Shown in pieces: positions 7,732 through 15,955 of a stretch of DNA of 64,000 nucleotides. Source of the DNA: Pedobacter psychrodurus (lineage in GTDB: Bacteria > Bacteroidota > Bacteroidia > Sphingobacteriales > Sphingobacteriaceae); assembly GCF_004331735.1 (NCBI RefSeq), contig NZ_SJSO01000001.1, positions 186,001-250,000 of the forward strand, written 5' to 3'. The first letter of the stretch is position 1; the number at the start of each line of letters is the position of its first letter. The notes beneath the pieces were generated by a model. The model was not told the origin of the DNA, made no database searches, and saw nothing but the letters and a program-made list of their open reading frames with translations. The position numbers and the translations under genes are program-made.

Positions 7732-10719
7732 TTATTTGGCTACCCTGGCCAAACCAGATTTTAGGTGTTTAACCATTAAGCCATACAGCAGGCATTCGTG
7801 CAGCCGTTGCTGGCTAACAAAATACCGGTTTAACAGCATGTGGATTAAGCCAGCCAAAAAACTATCGTTCCAATCTACCTGCTGCGCTTTAAGCAGCGTA
7901 TCTACCGCCACGCGCCTATCATTAAGCAAGGCCTCATAATCGTTCGCCAAAATAGGTAAGATCGTGCTGTACTTTCTAAACAGTTGGTCGATCTGAATTT
8001 TAACCACCTTGCTGTCCATTTCCTTTAAAAAAAGCGCTAACTGCGCTTCAGCAAATTTTAACTGCACAGCAGCATCAGTGCTTTTAAGTATCAAATAATC
8101 TTTCATTACCCAGAAAATAATTAGCCAGCCCTGCTCTGTGTAATCGTTATTTTCGAAAAGCTTAAAAATATAAGCGCAAAACCTGCTGTCGATATCAAAC
8201 AGGCTTTCTGCCACCTCTATCTGCCCGGCGCCATAACGCTCCAGCTCACGTTCGTAGGTATCTAACTGGATATTGCTGATCTGTTGGTGAACGATAAAAG
8301 GATCGAGTGTATGCTTAACCAAAAAATAAGCCTGCTGAAAATCGGCTGCACTGTGCAGCAATATCCGCAGGCGTATGTGATGGCCATGTTCGTAATAGCG
8401 GATAAAAAACCATTTTTTATAACCGAAAGTACCCTCATTGTTATCAAGCAGTTTAAAAAGCGTAATCAGCACTTGCTGCGCTGTATTTTCGTTCAAAAAT
8501 ATTTTAACGTAAAGCCATTCGCTACCCGGAAAAAAGTGCCGCGTTACCGTACTTTCATCAGGTTGGTAACTTGTCTTTTTGGCTTCGCCAAGGGCAAAAA
8601 GTGGTGCAACAAACTGGTGTGCATACCGGTTTCCAGCTTCATCCTGTAGTGCAGGCTCCATATCGCTATGCAAACATTCTTTCAGTATCAGCTCACTCAT
8701 GGTTTTCGAGGCCTCTTTTAAAAAAATATCGATCGATAAGGCAATATCAGTATCTATTAACAGTTCGTTATCCCCATTTACCACAAAAAACTTATCCGGT
8801 ATTTTCCATTCCTGCCTAAACTGTTCAAAAGCCGCCAGTCGCAGCTTATCGCTACTTTGTTTTTGGGTAATACCGCGCAGGTTTGCCAAAGTAAATTTCC
8901 AGGTGGCACGATGTAAAATAAGGCCAAAAGCAGTATCTACCCTTGGGAAAAACACAAAATCTTTTGCCAGCCTGCCCCAGCTAAAAGTTAGTCCGTTTGG
9001 CCCTGTTTGGTGCTGTATATCGCACAAGAAAGTATATATGGGGTGCTGCGAGCGGTTATAATTATAGGCACTGCTCAGTTTCGGAACAATCTCCTGCTGT
9101 TTCGTTTTCGAAAACAGTTTAAACATGCCATTTTGTAAGCTTACCTCAATTTCGGCAAGGTTAATTACCTGCGTGCCACTGGCATGGTCAACATACTGCA
9201 ACTCGTGCGACCAAAACTGTGGGTGCGACATTACGTTGGCTGAGCGTTCTTCAGGCAGGTGGATAATTTCGGCATAAATGATATCGGGGTTGGCCAGCAT
9301 TTCTTCAGCAGCCATGGCCGTGGCCAACTGTTTAATTTCTGCACTGGCATCGGCAAACCTTGCCAAAAGGCCTAAACTACCTGTACCCGGAACCAGCTCG
9401 AGGTAAACCCGTTCTTCATCAAAAAGCTGAAAAACTGCCGCCATATTATGAGGCAGACCTGTTAGCGGTTTCTCCTGCACAAAATCTTCGGGCAGGGTGA
9501 AGGTATAATCGCCACATACATTGGCCAGGGTTAACACCTTTAACAGTTTTAGGCTGGTTTCGGTATAGGGTGCCTGCTCTACCTGTTTGTTTAAATTGGC
9601 ATTTAAACCTTCAGTAAGTAAGGTCTCTTTATTGTGCCAATGTCCGTATTCTATACCACTATCCGGATCGAAAGCTTCTAACAAGGGTATACTACGACCC
9701 TGGTAACGTTGCAGAAACTGCGCTTTAAACTGCTTAAGCCTTTTATGGGGTTCAAAATCACTTAAATTGTTCAACAGCTTTATTCCCCGTAACAGTTTAG
9801 CCTGCAAACTGCTCTGAAGGCTTGCTGCCGCTAAAGTGTTTACCCGCGTAACGTGGAAACAACTGTTCGGGATATCGCCCATCAACATTTTAAGGTTTTC
9901 TTCTGCCTGATGGTAATCATCTATTACCGCGATGCTTGCGCCATCTACCTCACCCATTTTGGCTAAAGCCGATGCGATAGACTGTAGTGCTTCTTGCATA
10001 TCTGTTGGCCAGGGCTGCGGTAAATAATCAGGAAATTGAACGTCGATGCCAGGTTTGCCGGTATAGGTTAAAAACTGAACCCGAATCAGCTGATCAATAA
10101 AAGCAGCAGCTTCATCAGCATCAAAATCGCCAAGAAGCTGTACAATTGCTGTCCGCGTTTTTGCCTCTTTTTGTAGTGTACTTACCAGGTAGGCGATAAC
10201 TTCGTTGTGTGCCAAACCTACAATTCCATACTCGCGTTCACCATTAACTACCTCGTAAGTAATAAATTTGTATTGCCTGCCCTGTAGGTAAATGGTGTTG
10301 TTAAGCCTGTAGGTAGCCTGTGGATGATTTACTTCGCCCAGGCTGGCCAGCTGCCCATTAACAGCGGCATCTAACGTAATACTTCTTTTAAAACTGTTGC
10401 CCAGCACCAAACTTTGCCCATCGCCCCATTGCAGTGCACCGCAGCCTGCAAACAAGCCAAAAGGGGTAGAACGGTTACTCATCCTCGCCAGGTATTTATA
10501 AAAACTTTTTATTAATCCGTCTTTTTTTAAATCGTTTATTTCGCCGGTATTGCTAAATAGTTTATCAAGATCGTTAAAGAGCGACCTGCTGGCCAAATAA
10601 ATGCTTTCGCGTATAAAAGGCTGTTGCCACATTTGCAACAGCGCTTCCATTTGCAAATTGCTATGTACGGGCAAAGCCGCAGACCTAACAATTAAATGTT
10701 GGTAAAATGAGTATTTCAC
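7732..10719 (-). CDS. Full-length class I lanthipeptide dehydratase LanB with SpaB_C elimination domain
   Basis: A 995-aa protein starting at GTG 10719. The N-terminal glutamylation domain (about residues 1-650) carries NRSTPFGLFAGC at 82-93. The C-terminal region (about 710-975) is the SpaB_C / thiopeptide-type domain, seen as SEWLYVKIF, WFFIRYYEHGHHIRLRIL and ELERYG. The length is that of an unsplit LanB, unlike the split dehydratases reported for pinensin-like clusters. It is transcribed alone, convergent with the response regulator. With the first LanB at the left edge there are two dehydratases in one locus; they may serve the two precursor types, or one may be a specialised partner. No LanC is next to it. 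Confidence 0.92.
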   Translation of the reverse strand: MKYSFYQHLIVRSAALPVHSNLQMEALLQMWQQPFIRESIYLASRSLFNDLDKLFSNTGEINDLKKDGLIKSFYKYLARMSNRSTPFGLFAGCGALQWGDGQSLVLGNSFKRSITLDAAVNGQLASLGEVNHPQATYRLNNTIYLQGRQYKFITYEVVNGEREYGIVGLAHNEVIAYLVSTLQKEAKTRTAIVQLLGDFDADEAAAFIDQLIRVQFLTYTGKPGIDVQFPDYLPQPWPTDMQEALQSIASALAKMGEVDGASIAVIDDYHQAEENLKMLMGDIPNSCFHVTRVNTLAAASLQSSLQAKLLRGIKLLNNLSDFEPHKRLKQFKAQFLQRYQGRSIPLLEAFDPDSGIEYGHWHNKETLLTEGLNANLNKQVEQAPYTETSLKLLKVLTLANVCGDYTFTLPEDFVQEKPLTGLPHNMAAVFQLFDEERVYLELVPGTGSLGLLARFADASAEIKQLATAMAAEEMLANPDIIYAEIIHLPEERSANVMSHPQFWSHELQYVDHASGTQVINLAEIEVSLQNGMFKLFSKTKQQEIVPKLSSAYNYNRSQHPIYTFLCDIQHQTGPNGLTFSWGRLAKDFVFFPRVDTAFGLILHRATWKFTLANLRGITQKQSSDKLRLAAFEQFRQEWKIPDKFFVVNGDNELLIDTDIALSIDIFLKEASKTMSELILKECLHSDMEPALQDEAGNRYAHQFVAPLFALGEAKKTSYQPDESTVTRHFFPGSEWLYVKIFLNENTAQQVLITLFKLLDNNEGTFGYKKWFFIRYYEHGHHIRLRILLHSAADFQQAYFLVKHTLDPFIVHQQISNIQLDTYERELERYGAGQIEVAESLFDIDSRFCAYIFKLFENNDYTEQGWLIIFWVMKDYLILKSTDAAVQLKFAEAQLALFLKEMDSKVVKIQIDQLFRKYSTILPILANDYEALLNDRRVAVDTLLKAQQVDWNDSFLAGLIHMLLNRYFVSQQRLHECLLYGLMVKHLKSGLARVAK

Positions 10720-10844
10720 GAGATGGCGTAATAAATAGATTTAGAATGGAATTACTGTTTAGCTCAGATTGTTATTGTACTCACAATCAACCACTAATAT
10801 AACGAAAGAAAAAATCCATTCCATCATTCTTTTTACATTTTTTA

Positions 10845-11010
10845 ACCACAAAGGCAGGAGAAGAAAAAGCAAATAGAGCAGAGTGTGTAATTGCACTATA
10901 TCGGTGATCCTACATCCTAAAATACCCTTCGACTACACACAGGGTAATGATGCGCGGAGAATGACACATTAGTTGAATCATGACTTCAGGCTCCCGACTT
11001 AGGACTAAAA
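10845..11010. repeat. Relics of dispersed intergenic repeats
   Basis: The gene-free stretch 10720-11093 holds fragments that recur elsewhere in the window. These are TTTTTAACCACAAAGGCA (also near 18737 and, inverted, near 26165), CCCTTCGACTACACACAGG then AATGAC (compare 18988-19026), and a CTCCCGACTTAGGACT phrase (compare 19148 and 23975). No gene is supported. They look like decayed non-coding repeats common between Sphingobacteriaceae genes. Confidence 0.5.
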
Positions 11011-11093
11011 ATCCCATATTTCCTTAGCAAAGGCACAAATTGTCTTGGCAATTTTATATCTTGCTTTCTAAATTAACACAATACTCGGAGGTG

Positions 11094-11726
11094 ATGCTTG
11101 ACCTTTTTTTAATCGATCTTATCCAAACCGGACAGGTAACAGTGCCCAATCAAATTGTAGATTTTGATGCTGCCACCTCAGATCAAGCTATTGTATTACT
11201 GGAAGCGTATTACCAGGCAGACGCGTTAACCATGCCTCACAATGCCCCGAATTTTGATCCCGAAGCAGCGCTATGGGCTGCGAAATATATTTTCAGCACT
11301 TTACAATTGGTTTTGCTCAGAGATATCGGCGAAGAAAAATTAAATCAATTACTAACTGACTACAAAGGCGCTTATACGTCCGAAGCTGTATATTCAGCAG
11401 ATTTGATGTTGCGTTTCCTGCCCGACATTTTCAGGTTTGCAAGTGGCTTATCGCCAGAAGACCCTTTAATTTACAAGTTAAAAACAACAGCCCGGCTTTG
11501 GCCCTTTTCAAGCATAGGGATAGCTGGCATAAACGTAACTGTAGGAGACAAAATACTTGATCACCCTTCACTCAGAGTGGCTTACATCGATCGGATTATG
11601 TTGAAAAAGGACATTAACAGGATCAATGGCGAACATGAATTAAAATTAATGAAAGAAGCATTAGGCGCATACCAGACAAAACTATGGCCTGGTTTAAACC
11701 TGGTCCTTAACAAAGAAACGATATGA
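11094..11726 (+). CDS. First gene of a MoxR-vWA-beta-propeller system (bpX-type accessory domain)
   Basis: A 210-aa soluble, mostly helical protein. I choose ATG 11094 because it is preceded by CGGAGGTG, whereas the longer reading needs TTG at 11040. There is no enzyme motif. Conserved-looking stretches are FDPEAALWAAKYIF and LKTTARLWPFSSIGI, the kind seen in the small bpX proteins that precede MoxR genes in Bacteroidetes ternary systems. Its TGA overlaps the MoxR start (ATGA), so the two are coupled. Assignment rests mainly on position; I cannot say which numbered bpX family it belongs to. Confidence 0.65.
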   Translation: MLDLFLIDLIQTGQVTVPNQIVDFDAATSDQAIVLLEAYYQADALTMPHNAPNFDPEAALWAAKYIFSTLQLVLLRDIGEEKLNQLLTDYKGAYTSEAVYSADLMLRFLPDIFRFASGLSPEDPLIYKLKTTARLWPFSSIGIAGINVTVGDKILDHPSLRVAYIDRIMLKKDINRINGEHELKLMKEALGAYQTKLWPGLNLVLNKETI

Positions 11727-12874
11727 ACGAAATCCAATTAGCCACACATTTAACCATTGATAAGCTGAAGCAGGTATTACAGCATTTAAAAAAGGTTTTT
11801 GTTGGTAAAGATGAAATCATCGACCTCATGGGCATTTGCCTCGTAGGTAGAGAAAATCTTTTCATTTTAGGCCCTCCAGGAACCGCAAAAAGTGCAACCG
11901 TACGCGAACTATCCAAATTGATAGATGGACAGACCTTCGAGTATCTGCTTACCCGTTTTACAGAGCCAAACGAACTTTTCGGCCCTTTTGATATCCGCAA
12001 GCTCAGAGAAGGAGATCTGGTAACCAACACCGATGGCATGCTTCCGGAAGCATCGCTCATTTTTTTAGACGAACTTTTAAATGCGAACAGTGCCATATTA
12101 AATAGTTTGTTAATGGTGCTCAACGAGCGGATTTTTAGACGTGGAAGAGAAACGCGTAAGCTACCCGCGCTGATGGTAATTGGCGCCAGTAACCACCTGC
12201 CCGAAGACGAAGCCCTGCAAGCCCTTTTCGACCGCTTCCTCATCCGTGTAAAATCAGACAATGTTGACCCACAGGAGCTCAATGCCGTATTAAACGCAGG
12301 CTGGGTACTCGAACAACAGGAAGGAAATGATAAACCTGCTATCTCGGTAGCCGAAATTGCCAGTTTACAAGAACTTACCGCGAAGGTAGACCTTCAGGAA
12401 GTTAGGCCCGCCTATATTGAATTGATCCATAAAATGCGAAATGCCGGATTACAGGTTTCCGATCGCCGGGCCGTAAAACTGCAACGGATGATTGCCGCAA
12501 GCGCATTGATTTGCAAACGAAATAAAGCCGTGCCCTCTGATCTTTGGATATTAAAGCACATTTGGGATACAGAAGAACAGCGCGAAATTATCGCCAATAT
12601 TGTTAATGTGATCATCACGACCGATATTTCTGATAACCAGCATCCCAGGGCGAAAGAAAACGCCAAACCCGATGCAGAAGAAATTTATAAAGAGGTACAG
12701 CATTTAACCGAGCAATGGGCATTGCCCGAAATTGCAATGGCCGAAAGATCATTAATTAAAGACCGATTGGTACACCTGAACAACCGCTGCGAATGGATCG
12801 GAAACGAAGCACAACGCAAATATGTACAGGAACCGATTGATCAGCTTTGGAAACAGATTATGCAAACCGCATGA
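11723..12874 (+). CDS. MoxR-family AAA+ ATPase
   Basis: A 383-aa AAA+ protein. The Walker A motif is GPPGTAKSA (about residues 49-57), Walker B is LIFLDELLNAN (about 112-122), sensor 1 lies in VIGASNHLP (about 150-158), and an arginine-finger region DRFLIRVK follows. MoxR ATPases work as chaperone-like motors with a vWA-domain partner, here two genes downstream. Start and stop overlap both neighbours by 4 bp, so expression is stoichiometric. In the ternary conflict systems the ATPase is thought to gate or remodel the vWA/beta-propeller complex; that role is taken from family knowledge. Confidence 0.93.
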   Translation: MNEIQLATHLTIDKLKQVLQHLKKVFVGKDEIIDLMGICLVGRENLFILGPPGTAKSATVRELSKLIDGQTFEYLLTRFTEPNELFGPFDIRKLREGDLVTNTDGMLPEASLIFLDELLNANSAILNSLLMVLNERIFRRGRETRKLPALMVIGASNHLPEDEALQALFDRFLIRVKSDNVDPQELNAVLNAGWVLEQQEGNDKPAISVAEIASLQELTAKVDLQEVRPAYIELIHKMRNAGLQVSDRRAVKLQRMIAASALICKRNKAVPSDLWILKHIWDTEEQREIIANIVNVIITTDISDNQHPRAKENAKPDAEEIYKEVQHLTEQWALPEIAMAERSLIKDRLVHLNNRCEWIGNEAQRKYVQEPIDQLWKQIMQTA

Positions 12875-13575
12875 ACATAAGGGTACTGGTTGTAGAAGTT
12901 AAATACCAAGATCAGATTGGTCATATCAGGGCGGTTGAGGGCTGGAGTGCCTGCAGGCGGGATGAGCTGATCTGGCTGAAGGGACCTTTGGATAATAAAC
13001 ACAACCAGGTATTGATCGATTCTCTCCCTATTTTAGCGAGCTATAAACTCAACGGGCAAAATCGTCTTTTCCCAGATGGAAAATTAACCCCAGTTGCCCT
13101 ACTCAATGCCATGGAGTGGAAAACACTGCCTGAATTTATGCCGCTAGAAATGCCTGTATCGGCAATTCCGGCGCAGCAAACGCCGCTAATGCCTGTAAAC
13201 TTAGTGCGCAACCAAAACCCGCAGCCCGCATATGCCCTGCAAACCAATTTTATGGCATGGAAAAAGTATGTAGACGGAGCGCCACAGATCCGTTTGCAGC
13301 ACCTAAAGTTTGTCGTATCAACAGCACAAGAAGTGTTTATTATTGGCGATCCGCTGCCTCCAATACCTGGTAAAAGTTTTTGGCTAAATGGAAGTCTGCT
13401 TGTTTCGGCCGGATATAACTTCGATCCGCCATTTTTAGCCAGCCTGCTTAACCAAAAGCTTAAACCAATTACACCATCATATATCCTTTTTAACAAAAAC
13501 GGCAAGCAAAACAGCATCGCGATTGATCTTTTTAAACCCGCTGATCGGGCAGTTGTCAGGCAGGTTTCATTTTAA
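12871..13575 (+). CDS. bpX-type accessory protein of the MoxR-vWA system
   Basis: A 234-aa protein. ATG 12871 overlaps the MoxR stop as ATGA, so I prefer it to the upstream ATG at 12847 that would add eight residues. The N-terminal third is beta-rich with WSACRRDELIWLKGP. A Pro-rich linker spans about 100-130. The C-terminal part has EVFIIGDPLPPIPGKSFWLNGSLLVSAGY and ends near VVRQVSF. There is no signal peptide, membrane segment or catalytic motif. It fits a bpX-class domain, short proteins found only between MoxR and vWA genes. Function is unknown beyond being part of the complex. Confidence 0.7.
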   Translation: MNIRVLVVEVKYQDQIGHIRAVEGWSACRRDELIWLKGPLDNKHNQVLIDSLPILASYKLNGQNRLFPDGKLTPVALLNAMEWKTLPEFMPLEMPVSAIPAQQTPLMPVNLVRNQNPQPAYALQTNFMAWKKYVDGAPQIRLQHLKFVVSTAQEVFIIGDPLPPIPGKSFWLNGSLLVSAGYNFDPPFLASLLNQKLKPITPSYILFNKNGKQNSIAIDLFKPADRAVVRQVSF

Positions 13576-13578
13576 CAT

Positions 13579-15954
13579 ATGGCTTACTCCTCACAAAATA
13601 CCGTCGATTATTTTAAGGCCTATCAAAATTATTTTTGGAGGTGGGCGGAGCATGGGCAGGTCATCGAATTTGCCAACCAAAAAACCATCTGCTACCGCAA
13701 AGACCTATCCAATATTTTAAAAGAACTTCCTAACACCACCTCGCTTTCTTTAGGCACTATTCTTTTGATTTTATGTGCCTGTAAAGACGATTGGGAAACC
13801 GGCTATAATGCCAAACAAACTTTGTTGGATATTAGCTACAGCCTCATGGATGCCAGTAGCACCATTGACGATCCAGACCACGAACTAAAAATACAGGCTT
13901 ACCAGTTTTTATGCATCGTTAACCAATTGCCCTACCAGTACCGCTCCGAAATGAACAGGGTGTTACTACTCCAGTCTATTTTTGATGCACTAAGCGTTAA
14001 AGGATACCACATGGGTCTATTGCCCCTATTGAAGGAATTTAACAGTGGCGAAATGGACGAAGATATTTTTGGCGAACAGGCAATACTTAAACAGATAAAC
14101 GTTGTACAGGATCTCGCACCATTGGCGGCCGCCCTCTCCGTTTTCAAAGATGTAGAAAGCTTAGTGCTTAAACAGCGTACCGGACTTACAGCGCTACCCA
14201 TTCCCATTAATATTCCTCAGCCTGAACCTGTTGGAAAAGACCTTTTGGCCGAACTGGAAAACGATAAAAAAACGAATACGGTTAGCCAGCTGGCCAGAAA
14301 GATTATGGCTGCTTTAAGTATCCCGATGTACCTGAACAGCAATAATGAACAAAGTTTGGGCGGGATTTCTGATATCGCCAACAAAGGCACCTACGATAAG
14401 CTGTTGCTGAGCGAACTCGCGCAAGACGACCTCTTGCTCTCCGCCCGGTTAGCCAATAATGAAGCGCTTTTTCTAAAACGCGAAACAGCACCTAACCATC
14501 AGGTGCAGCAATTGGGTATCATTATCGATTCTACACTGAAAATGTGGGGATCGGCACGGATATTCGCTGTTGCAGCCGCCCTGGCTTTTAGAGAAAGCAA
14601 AGAAAAAAACCAACAGTTAAAAGTATGGTCGTTGGGCGGGAAGCACCTCAGCATAGCAGAACTCGAAACCAAAAAAGATACTGAAACCCTACTCGAAAAG
14701 ATGGATCCTGCCCTGCACTGTGGCGAAACGCTGGTTAAGGCTTTCGCAACGCATGCCGAAAAAAATGGCAGGTATATATTAATCACCTCTGCCCATTTTT
14801 TAAAAGATGCTGCTCCTGCGCCCTATTTTTTAAAAATCAGAGATCAGTTAAATTATCTCATCACCATATCTGCTAGTGGACACCTACAGATGATCCGGTT
14901 CAGCAAAAATCAATCAAAACTGATCAGAGAGGCGCATATCGATTTATCCGATCTTGTTGCCCACACCCATCAGAAAAAGATTAAACAAATTAACCAGGCC
15001 GATCTGCCCGCGGTACTGTACGAACCTGAATTTCCACTTTATTACCCCACTTCAAAAATCAGGCTGAACTTCGGTAATGTGTGCATGTTAGCAAACAGCA
15101 CGGCAATTGGCATTTCAATCGATTCGCGCCTGCTTTTTTGGCCTGATAAAAACCTGGGCGCAAAAGAACTGGCCGTGCAGTTAACACGTGGCCAATATTG
15201 TTTCGGTGAGATGGAAAATACCATTTTTATCATGCTCATTCCCGAAAACAATAAAGCAATAGAAATATATAGGATCGACGCCAAGACACTTTCACATAGC
15301 GTAACAGAAATAACCATTCCGCACAAAGCAGCAACCGATCTTCAGTTTATCAGGCCCTATTTTTATTTCAAAAGTAAAACACAGCTAAGCATTATCGATC
15401 CGCGTAACGGAGCAGTTATCACTTCCAACAACAGCATTAATGAGCTGATCTCGCGCCAAGAGAGCGTTTCGCGGGTTTTTCAAAGCCAGTTAAAAAGGCA
15501 CCTCAATAATGGCTATAGCACTATTAATTCTGTTAAAAACATCCATGTAAATACCGCCGGAATAATTTTTTCTGATAAGAAAGAATTTCTACTGGTTAAT
15601 GATAAATTTTATTGGAAAGATAATCAAAAGTCCACGGTTAACTGGTTAGCTTCTCCCTCGCAATACATTTTAAAGGTAGATCATTTGCCCTTTATCAGGT
15701 TTACCAAATTTACCTGGAAAAATGGAAGCACAGCCACTATGGACTCGAGAGGGATATTACACCTAAAAAGCAGTAATCCGCATATTCCAGAAATTGGCAT
15801 CATCATGATCGTTAATCAGCCCACGGCCTGTTGGAGCGCCGATGGACAGGTTAGTGGATCAACCTATTTTACAGGGAGTGCCAGTGCCGGGAAATTAAAA
15901 CCCAGCGCATTTTATGAAAAATATATCCAGGCTTTTATAGATGGACTAAAATAA
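13579..15954 (+). CDS. vWA-like plus putative beta-propeller protein of the ternary system
   Basis: A 791-aa protein. Residues 1-300 are helical and not recognised. Around 312-450 lies a vWA-like Rossmann fold: LGIIIDSTLKMWGSARIFAVAAALAF, then KVWSLGG, and ILITSAHFL near the end. The metal site is degenerate (D-S-T where the usual pattern is DxSxS), so metal binding is uncertain. Residues about 480-791 are repetitive beta-strand sequence (for example FIRPYFYFKSKTQLSIIDPRNG), which fits a beta-propeller. It starts 3 bp after the previous stop. This is the expected partner of the MoxR ATPase. Confidence 0.78.
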   Translation: MAYSSQNTVDYFKAYQNYFWRWAEHGQVIEFANQKTICYRKDLSNILKELPNTTSLSLGTILLILCACKDDWETGYNAKQTLLDISYSLMDASSTIDDPDHELKIQAYQFLCIVNQLPYQYRSEMNRVLLLQSIFDALSVKGYHMGLLPLLKEFNSGEMDEDIFGEQAILKQINVVQDLAPLAAALSVFKDVESLVLKQRTGLTALPIPINIPQPEPVGKDLLAELENDKKTNTVSQLARKIMAALSIPMYLNSNNEQSLGGISDIANKGTYDKLLLSELAQDDLLLSARLANNEALFLKRETAPNHQVQQLGIIIDSTLKMWGSARIFAVAAALAFRESKEKNQQLKVWSLGGKHLSIAELETKKDTETLLEKMDPALHCGETLVKAFATHAEKNGRYILITSAHFLKDAAPAPYFLKIRDQLNYLITISASGHLQMIRFSKNQSKLIREAHIDLSDLVAHTHQKKIKQINQADLPAVLYEPEFPLYYPTSKIRLNFGNVCMLANSTAIGISIDSRLLFWPDKNLGAKELAVQLTRGQYCFGEMENTIFIMLIPENNKAIEIYRIDAKTLSHSVTEITIPHKAATDLQFIRPYFYFKSKTQLSIIDPRNGAVITSNNSINELISRQESVSRVFQSQLKRHLNNGYSTINSVKNIHVNTAGIIFSDKKEFLLVNDKFYWKDNQKSTVNWLASPSQYILKVDHLPFIRFTKFTWKNGSTATMDSRGILHLKSSNPHIPEIGIIMIVNQPTACWSADGQVSGSTYFTGSASAGKLKPSAFYEKYIQAFIDGLK

Positions 15955-15955
15955 T

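Noticed and set aside
11040..11093. TTG start for the first MoxR-operon gene
   Set aside because: ATG 11094 has a GGAGGTG just before it and gives a better N-terminus; the extra 18 residues look like translated intergenic DNA.
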